Shown here one piece after another: positions 59,720 to 64,000 of a DNA stretch of 64,000 bases. The notes beneath the pieces are model-generated. The model did no database searches. It was not told the origin of the DNA and saw nothing but the letters and a program-made list of their open reading frames with translations. A program made the translations under genes and the position numbers. This stretch comes from Anaerolineales bacterium (GTDB lineage: Bacteria > Chloroflexota > Anaerolineae > Anaerolineales > UBA6663), in the NCBI GenBank assembly GCA_020850595.1, contig JADZEK010000131.1, forward strand, positions 27,786 through 91,785, read 5' to 3'. How positions within the stretch are numbered: the stretch's first letter is position 1; each line of letters opens with the position of its first letter.

Positions 59720-60955
59720 ATGCTTACCCAAGCTGACATCAATATCCTTCGTCCCCTGGCCGCCCAAGTGGCCGAGATCGCCGCGCTGCCGGTGCAGGCC
59801 GAGAAGCGCCGCCTGTGGGTCGAACTGAATGGCCTGCGCCGTACCCGCCCGCTCGTCATGATTGACCAACTCCCCTGGAACGAGCTAAACGTAGACGACG
59901 AACTCACCCTGCGCTGCGCCGACCCCGAGTGCCGCGGCTACGAAGAGACCCTGCGCCGCAGCCTCTTCCAGTGGCGCCACTTCCCCGTAGACCTGGTCGT
60001 CGAAGACTTCATCCGCATCCCCAAGGCCATCTTCAACACCGGCTTTGGCGTTGACGTGCAAGAAGCCGTCGTCGCCACCGACCCGCAGAACGACGTCGTC
60101 TCCCACGGCTACCGCCAGCAGTTCAAGAGCATGGCCGACCTCGATAAGCTCAAGGTTCCGCACATCCACCACGACACCGTTGAAACTGCCCGCCGTCTCG
60201 CCGTCGCCCACGAAATCTTCGACGGCCTGCTCACCGTGCGCCCCTGGGGCTACGAGTCCTACCTCTCCATCTGGGACCCGGTGACGACCTGGATGGGCAT
60301 GGGGAACGTCCTGCTGGCCCTCAAGGACCAGCCCCAGCTGCTGCACGGCCTGGCCGAGCGCCTGCTCAAAGGCTACCTCTGCCAGCTCGACCAACTCGAA
60401 GCGGCCGGCCTGCTCTGCCAGCCGCAGAGCCTCATCCACTGCACCGGAGCCTTTACCGACGAACTGCCCAAGCCCGGCTACGACCCCGCCCACGTCCGCA
60501 CCCAGGATATCTGGATGTTCGGCCTGGCCCAACTCTTCGCCGTCGTCTCACCCCGCATGTTCCAGGAGTTTGAGATTGACTACACCCGCCACATCTGCGA
60601 CCGCTTTGGCCTGGTCTACTACGGCTGCTGCGACCCGCTAGACGGCAAGATGGAGCAGGTGCGCCGCCTGCCCAACGTGCGCAAAGTCTCCATGAGCCCC
60701 TCCGCTAACCAGGAGCGCGGCGCCGCCAACATCGGCCGCGACTACGTCTTCTCGCGCAAGCCCAACCCGGCCTTCCTGGCCTACGACGACTGGGATGCCG
60801 ACGCCGTGCGCGCCGACCTGGAAGCCACGCGTGACACCTGCGCCCGCCACGACTGCCCGCTGGAGATCATCCTCAAAGATGTCAGCACTGTGCGCTACGA
60901 GCCGCAGCGCCTGTTCGAGTGGGCGCGCATCGCCATGCAGGTCGTCGGCGCGTAG
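59720..60955 (+). CDS. Uroporphyrinogen decarboxylase-like (MtaA/CmuA-related) protein
   Basis: A 411-residue TIM-barrel protein related to the UroD/methylcobamide:CoM methyltransferase superfamily. A true HemE role is unlikely: the N-terminal RxxGRxxP motif is missing. SLIHCTGAF and GLVYYGCCDPLDGKMEQ contain His and Cys that could bind zinc, as in the methyltransferases. VRKVSMSPSANQERGAANIG is typical of an uncharacterised COG0407 subgroup. AAAGGG precedes the ATG. It may demethylate a small methoxy or methylated compound with a corrinoid partner, but no corrinoid protein gene is seen nearby. Confidence 0.75.
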   Translation: MLTQADINILRPLAAQVAEIAALPVQAEKRRLWVELNGLRRTRPLVMIDQLPWNELNVDDELTLRCADPECRGYEETLRRSLFQWRHFPVDLVVEDFIRIPKAIFNTGFGVDVQEAVVATDPQNDVVSHGYRQQFKSMADLDKLKVPHIHHDTVETARRLAVAHEIFDGLLTVRPWGYESYLSIWDPVTTWMGMGNVLLALKDQPQLLHGLAERLLKGYLCQLDQLEAAGLLCQPQSLIHCTGAFTDELPKPGYDPAHVRTQDIWMFGLAQLFAVVSPRMFQEFEIDYTRHICDRFGLVYYGCCDPLDGKMEQVRRLPNVRKVSMSPSANQERGAANIGRDYVFSRKPNPAFLAYDDWDADAVRADLEATRDTCARHDCPLEIILKDVSTVRYEPQRLFEWARIAMQVVGA

Positions 60956-60961
60956 CCGGCG

Positions 60962-61414
60962 CTACCGCGGCGGCGTAATCGGGCTGGTGTACGTGGGCGA
61001 CTTGTGCACGTGCACCACCTTCCAGCCCTCAGCGAACTTGACGATCACGCGGCTCTCGTTGTATGCCTGCACTTTGATCCCTGTGCCGCTCCCGGTGGAA
61101 GTCAGCAAGGTGTAGCTGCACACCGCCGTGTCGCCATAGCGCTGCTCCCGATAATTCGCCAGGTCAAAGCGCACGCGCGGCGGCTCGGCCGCTCGTTGCC
61201 CGTCTTGCAGCGCATCGCCTACCAACGGCACCGCGCCCGCCCGCTTGGCCTCCGTCATCAAAAACTCGTGAAATGGCACGCCGTCAATGCGGTGCGGCGT
61301 AATGTACCACTCGAACAAGCCCAGGTCCTCGCTCACCGTCCGGCGGTAGTGCTCCACGTCGTAGGCGAAGATGCCCGCCAGGTGCTGCTCCAAAAACGCG
61401 CGAATCTCTGACAT
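60962..61414 (-). CDS. NTF2-like (SnoaL/DUF4440-type) protein
   Basis: A 150-residue cone-shaped NTF2-fold protein. The end of the domain, VIVKFAEGWKVVHVHKSP, is the typical closing strand pair of the CaMKII-association/DUF4440 group. ATG 61414 lies 6 nt after GGGAGA, a better spacing than the adjacent ATG at 61417. No catalytic residues can be claimed. It is convergent with the UroD-like gene (6-nt gap) and lies 14 nt after the Pvc16-like gene, so those two may be co-transcribed. Confidence 0.75.
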   Translation of the reverse strand: MSEIRAFLEQHLAGIFAYDVEHYRRTVSEDLGLFEWYITPHRIDGVPFHEFLMTEAKRAGAVPLVGDALQDGQRAAEPPRVRFDLANYREQRYGDTAVCSYTLLTSTGSGTGIKVQAYNESRVIVKFAEGWKVVHVHKSPTYTSPITPPR

Positions 61415-61428
61415 CATATTTCTCCCAC

Positions 61429-61929
61429 TTAGGCGTCCAGCGGCCGCGGGCGCGCCAGCAGCGCCACCGCCGCGCGATAAGGTTCTTGCAGCGCCGTAAA
61501 CAAGCGCAGGCTTTCCTCGAGAGTCAGCGCCTCCAGGCTCAGCCGCACCTCGCCCGTCAGCCCGCCGAACAGTTGGTCGCCCGCCAGCACCGGGTCGTCC
61601 CGCAGCGTCTCCAGCACGCGCGCCAGCACGGTTTGCTCATCCTCCGGCGTGGCCGCGAAGGGCGTCAGCAGATAATGCAACTCCAGCGCCAGGCCATCGC
61701 CGCGCTGGGCTGCCCCCGGCGCAGACATCACCGTCCGGCGGTCGCTGGCGGCTTCTACCCGGTACAGCCACACCGATAAACCCAGCCCGTCGCCGTCCAG
61801 CCGCACGGCGCGTGGCGAGCGCAATTCAATCGGCAGGCCGGCCAGCCCCTGCTCCGGTGCGTTAGTGATCGTGCCCTCGAACAGCGCTTGCAGCGTCGCG
61901 CTCGTGGCCGTTATGGTCGTGTGATCCAT
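61429..61929 (-). CDS. Pvc16/DUF4255-like protein, outside any injection-system cluster
   Basis: A 166-residue protein. GLSVWLYRVEAASDRRTVMS, LALELHYLLTPFAATPEDEQ and VRLSLEALTLEESLRLFTAL fit the Pvc16_N (DUF4255) pattern. In extracellular contractile injection systems this protein caps the tail tube. None of the other parts (sheath, tube, baseplate, AAA ATPase) is present in the window. ATG 61929 gives the standard start. It may be a remnant, a part of a distant cluster, or a member with another role. Confidence 0.7.
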   Translation of the reverse strand: MDHTTITATSATLQALFEGTITNAPEQGLAGLPIELRSPRAVRLDGDGLGLSVWLYRVEAASDRRTVMSAPGAAQRGDGLALELHYLLTPFAATPEDEQTVLARVLETLRDDPVLAGDQLFGGLTGEVRLSLEALTLEESLRLFTALQEPYRAAVALLARPRPLDA

Positions 61930-61991
61930 GTCGCCTGCCTCTCTGTCTGCCGCCTCTCCCAGTTCCACCCCCGCCGCGGTCAGGGTGTCCT

Positions 61992-62189
61992 ATCGGCCGC
62001 CTCGCCCCGCCCACGCTGGTCCCCATCGGCGCGCTCAATGTAGCCTGGACCGTCGCCGCCGGGCATTACCTGGCCGATCACATTCCTGCCGCCCGCTCAT
62101 TTGTCTTCCCCAACTGCGCCCACCTCCCCAACCTGGAACAGCCCGACCTGCTCAATGCCGTGGTCAAGCGCTTCCTGCTGGCCCTCTAG
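61992..62189 (+). pseudogene. C-terminal remnant of an alpha/beta hydrolase
   Basis: Plus-strand frame 3 reads RLAPPTLVPIGALNVAWTVA and later HIPAARSFVFPNCAHLPNLE before the TAG at 62187-62189. This is the last strand-helix-strand of an alpha/beta hydrolase with the catalytic His in CAHLPNLEQP. There is no N-terminal part, no nucleophile elbow and no start codon in this frame, so the gene has been truncated, probably by the event that placed the neighbouring minus-strand genes. Confidence 0.7.
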
Positions 62190-62201
62190 CCCCTCCGCAC
62201 C

Positions 62202-63029
62202 CTATTTGACGCGCCGCCGAACGTAGCCAATGGCCGTCATCAACCCCAGCGACACCAACCCGAGCGCCAGCGCCGCGCCATACGCGCCCACGTACTGCCG
62301 TTCCTCCAGCGCATGATAAATATAGATCGTCGCCGTGTCGGTGCGGCCCTGGATACCGCCGCCGATGACCAGCACCGCGCCAAACTCGCCCAGCGCCCGC
62401 GCCAGCGTCAACCCCAGCCCGTAGACAAACCCCCAGCGCAGCGCCGGAAACGTCACCCACCAGAACGTCTGCCACTCACTGGCGCCCAGCGTGGCCGCCG
62501 CCTGGCCTTGCTCCGGCCCAAACGCCTCCATGACCGGCATGAGTTGGCGGATCATGAAGGGCAGGGTGACAAACAGGGTCGCCAACACCATGCCCGGCGT
62601 TGAAAAGGCCACCTTCAGGCCCCATTGCGCCAGCATGGGGCCGAGCAGCCCGGTGCGGCCGAAGATCAGCAGCAGCATGTAGCCGACTACCACCGCCGAC
62701 ACGGCGAAGGGCAGGTCAATCAGCGCATTCACCCAGGCCCGCCCCGTAAACCGGTGACGCACCAGCACCCAGGCCACCAGCGTGCCAAACACGCCGTGCA
62801 CCACCACCACCAGCCCGGCGATCTGCGCCGTCAGCGCGAACGCCGCCGCCACCGCCGGCCTGCTCAGCGCGGCCAATAGCGCGCCCAGCCCGTCGCGCAA
62901 CGCGCCCGCCAGCAACGCCGCCACCGGCGCGCCTACCAGCAGCCCGGCGTAGGCCCACACCATCCCAATCATCACCCAGCGCCGCCAGCGGCCGGCCGAC
63001 GCCGCGCCCGCCACGCCCAGCGCCGTCAT
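62202..63029 (-). CDS. cysW: CysW-like ABC transporter permease (sulfate/molybdate type)
   Basis: A 275-residue permease with six or so helices. The EAA loop is seen in AAATLGASEWQTFWWVTFPA, and LARALGEFGAVLVIGG is the typical CysT/CysW/ModB stretch. FTGRAWVNALIDLPFAVSAV is close to CysW. It would form a channel with the CysT-like partner, importing sulfate, thiosulfate, molybdate or tungstate. The ATG overlaps the cysT stop in ATGA. No ATPase gene is present downstream in the window. Confidence 0.85.
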   Translation of the reverse strand: MTALGVAGAASAGRWRRWVMIGMVWAYAGLLVGAPVAALLAGALRDGLGALLAALSRPAVAAAFALTAQIAGLVVVVHGVFGTLVAWVLVRHRFTGRAWVNALIDLPFAVSAVVVGYMLLLIFGRTGLLGPMLAQWGLKVAFSTPGMVLATLFVTLPFMIRQLMPVMEAFGPEQGQAAATLGASEWQTFWWVTFPALRWGFVYGLGLTLARALGEFGAVLVIGGGIQGRTDTATIYIYHALEERQYVGAYGAALALGLVSLGLMTAIGYVRRRVK

Positions 63030-63694
63030 TCCGGGCGCTCCGGCCGGCGATGCTGCAGCCAATCTACAATGCGCACGAGCGTGTAAGCGATCGCCAGCAT
63101 CACAATGGACACGGCGCTGGCCCCCAAGCGGTCCTCCGACTCCACCGCGCCCAGCACGTACACCGCGGCCGTCTGGCTCTGGAATGGGATGTTGCCCGCC
63201 ACGATCACGATCGCCCCAAACTCGCCCATGGCGCGCGCGAAGCTCAATAACGTGCCGCTGGCAATGGGCACGGCCAGCGCGGGCAGCGTCACACGCCTGA
63301 AGACCGTCAGCGCGCCCGCGCCCAGCGTAGCCGCCGCTTCCTCCTCGTCGCGATCGAGCGCGGCCAGCACCGGCTGCACCGCGCGCACCACGAACGGATA
63401 GGTGACGAACAGCAGTGCCAGGATGATGCCCGGCGGCGCGAAGATCACCCGCACCCCCAATACCGCCTGCACCCAGCCCCCCACGGCGGTCTGCGGGCCG
63501 TAGAGCACCACCAGCATCACACCCGTCACCAGAGTCGGGATCGCCAGCGGCAGGTCAATCAGGGCCGCCAGCACGTTCTGCCCGGGGAAGCGGTGACGCT
63601 CCATGACCCAGGCCGTCAGCGTGCCCATGGCGGCGTTGATCATCGCCATGACCGCTGCCGTCCACAGCGTCCGCCTCCGCGACGACGCCCGCAA
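63026..63694 (-). CDS. cysT: CysT-like ABC transporter permease, N-terminally truncated
   Basis: A 222-residue permease. It matches CysT from the segment MINAAMGTLTAWVMERHRFP, then LIDLPLAIPTLVTGVMLVVL, the EAA loop (EEEAAATLGAGALTVFRRVT) and SFARAMGEFGAIVIVAGNI. CysT proteins are normally about 270-280 residues; here about 60 N-terminal residues, including the first membrane helix, are missing. No in-frame continuation of CysT is found upstream, and the frame runs into the 3' end of a solute-binding protein gene. The best start is TTG 63694. The protein may be non-functional. Confidence 0.75.
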   Translation of the reverse strand: MRASSRRRTLWTAAVMAMINAAMGTLTAWVMERHRFPGQNVLAALIDLPLAIPTLVTGVMLVVLYGPQTAVGGWVQAVLGVRVIFAPPGIILALLFVTYPFVVRAVQPVLAALDRDEEEAAATLGAGALTVFRRVTLPALAVPIASGTLLSFARAMGEFGAIVIVAGNIPFQSQTAAVYVLGAVESEDRLGASAVSIVMLAIAYTLVRIVDWLQHRRPERPE

Positions 63695-64000
63695 TCCGCG
63701 CCACCTCGGCCACCAGCGCGGCCTGCGCGGCGGTCAGCGCTTCTTCTGGCGTCCGCGCCCGGTGCCACATCAGCTCGCTGGCATTCGCCACGATGTCCCA
63801 CTGCGCATTGGCGTAGGCGTAGGTGGGTAGGGGCAGGCCGCGCGCCAGGGCGGCAACGTAGCCGGCCACGTCCGGCGACTGGGCGACTTCGGGGTCGGCC
63901 AGGACCGTCGGGTCCACGGGGATGATGGCCCCGGCTAGCGCCAGCGTCTTTTGCACTTCGGGGCTGGTCAGGCGCTGGATCAACTCGACCGCCAGGGCCG
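63555..64000 (-). CDS. Extracellular solute-binding protein, C-terminal part (5' end outside window)
   Basis: The frame is open to the window edge. About 100 visible residues, including LIQRLTSPEVQKTLALAGAI, WDIVANASELMWHR and TPEEALTAAQAALVAEVARI, match the C-terminal lobe of carbohydrate-type (family 1) binding proteins. After ARI near position 63695 the homology ends. The frame then continues for about 45 residues through DNA that encodes CysT in another frame, stopping at 63555. The true C-terminus is therefore probably lost or replaced. A sugar-type binding protein is an unexpected neighbour for sulfate/molybdate-type permeases. Confidence 0.7.
   Translation of the reverse strand, partial: ALAVELIQRLTSPEVQKTLALAGAIIPVDPTVLADPEVAQSPDVAGYVAALARGLPLPTYAYANAQWDIVANASELMWHRARTPEEALTAAQAALVAEVARIAGVVAEADAVDGSGHGDDQRRHGHADGLGHGASPLPRAERAGGPD

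Noticed and set aside
59720..60955. True uroporphyrinogen decarboxylase (HemE).
   Set aside because: The N-terminal substrate motif of HemE is missing and no other haem genes are near; a methyltransferase-like superfamily member fits better.
61429..61929. The start of an extracellular contractile injection system cluster.
   Set aside because: Only the Pvc16-like gene is present. Neighbours are an NTF2-like gene, a hydrolase remnant and ABC permeases.
61928..62209. A 93-codon plus-strand open frame with an ATG over the gap before cysW.
   Set aside because: It is Arg/Pro/Ser-rich without any domain. A different frame of the same strand holds the recognisable hydrolase remnant.
1..64000. tRNA, rRNA, insertion sequences, integrases or phage genes.
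   Set aside because: Reading through the gaps gave no cloverleaf, rRNA core, transposase or integrase. A covariance-model search would be decisive.

Overview
This window looks like chromosomal DNA from a high-G+C Gram-negative-type bacterium, most likely a member of the Chloroflexota (Anaerolineae/Caldilineae-like). The reasons are coenzyme F420 biosynthesis and F420-type enzymes, a K+-independent membrane pyrophosphatase, a huge PDWL-repeat TPR protein, and a secreted beta-helix protein ending in an FLPLATR-type tail. The phylum call is inference from gene content. I see no rRNA, tRNA, CRISPR array, insertion sequence or prophage.

Layout. 1-7318 (+): a cut-off phytanoyl-CoA dioxygenase, an SDR, a zinc alcohol dehydrogenase, a GH2 glycosidase and an M1-type lipoprotein peptidase. 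7430-13213: an ABC exporter, then two divergent citrate synthases, one carrying a DNA-binding HTH domain, with a perfect 8+8 palindrome between them, and a CoA-transferase. 13262-15181: a secreted beta-helix protein. 15428-38089 (+): one co-directional run of about 21 genes with almost no gaps. It holds two molybdenum hydroxylases, SsnA, YqeB and a YqeC-MocA fusion (the gene set of selenium-dependent molybdenum hydroxylases), F420 biosynthesis (CofE, CofD, CofC, an FbiB-type nitroreductase, NpdG), F420-type oxidoreductases, a CBS-type family II pyrophosphatase, a nucleoside-phosphorylase-like protein, and at the end ThpR and RsfS. 38187-49899 (mostly -): Ndk, the 1973-residue TPR/PDWL protein, a histone-deacetylase-fold protein, H+-pyrophosphatase, a DinB protein and a four-CBS protein. 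50032-50851 (+): small genes, including a low-G+C two-gene cassette of unknown function. 50897-60955: penicillin-acylase family protein, GlgB, GH38 mannosidase, a second PhyH protein and a UroD-like protein. 60962-64000 (-): an NTF2-like protein, an orphan Pvc16-like protein, an alpha/beta-hydrolase remnant on the + strand, CysW/CysT-like permeases, and a solute-binding protein whose 3' end is joined abruptly to a truncated cysT.

How the genes may work together. The central run joins molybdenum hydroxylase subunits, their cofactor genes (MocA makes the cytidylylated cofactor; YqeB/YqeC are markers of the labile-selenium type), a purine-type deaminase (SsnA) and a phosphorylase-like protein with a complete set of late F420 genes. 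CofC and MocA both release pyrophosphate, and a soluble pyrophosphatase sits in the same run. A linked purine/heterocycle oxidation and F420 redox programme is the simplest reading, but that is inference.

Promoters. At least ten intergenic regions carry sigma-A-like elements with a spacer of exactly 17 nt. The -35 box is often TTGCC(A/C/T). One pair of divergent promoters shares the same seven bases as its -35 box. Two genes appear nearly leaderless, and rsfS seems to start at CTG.
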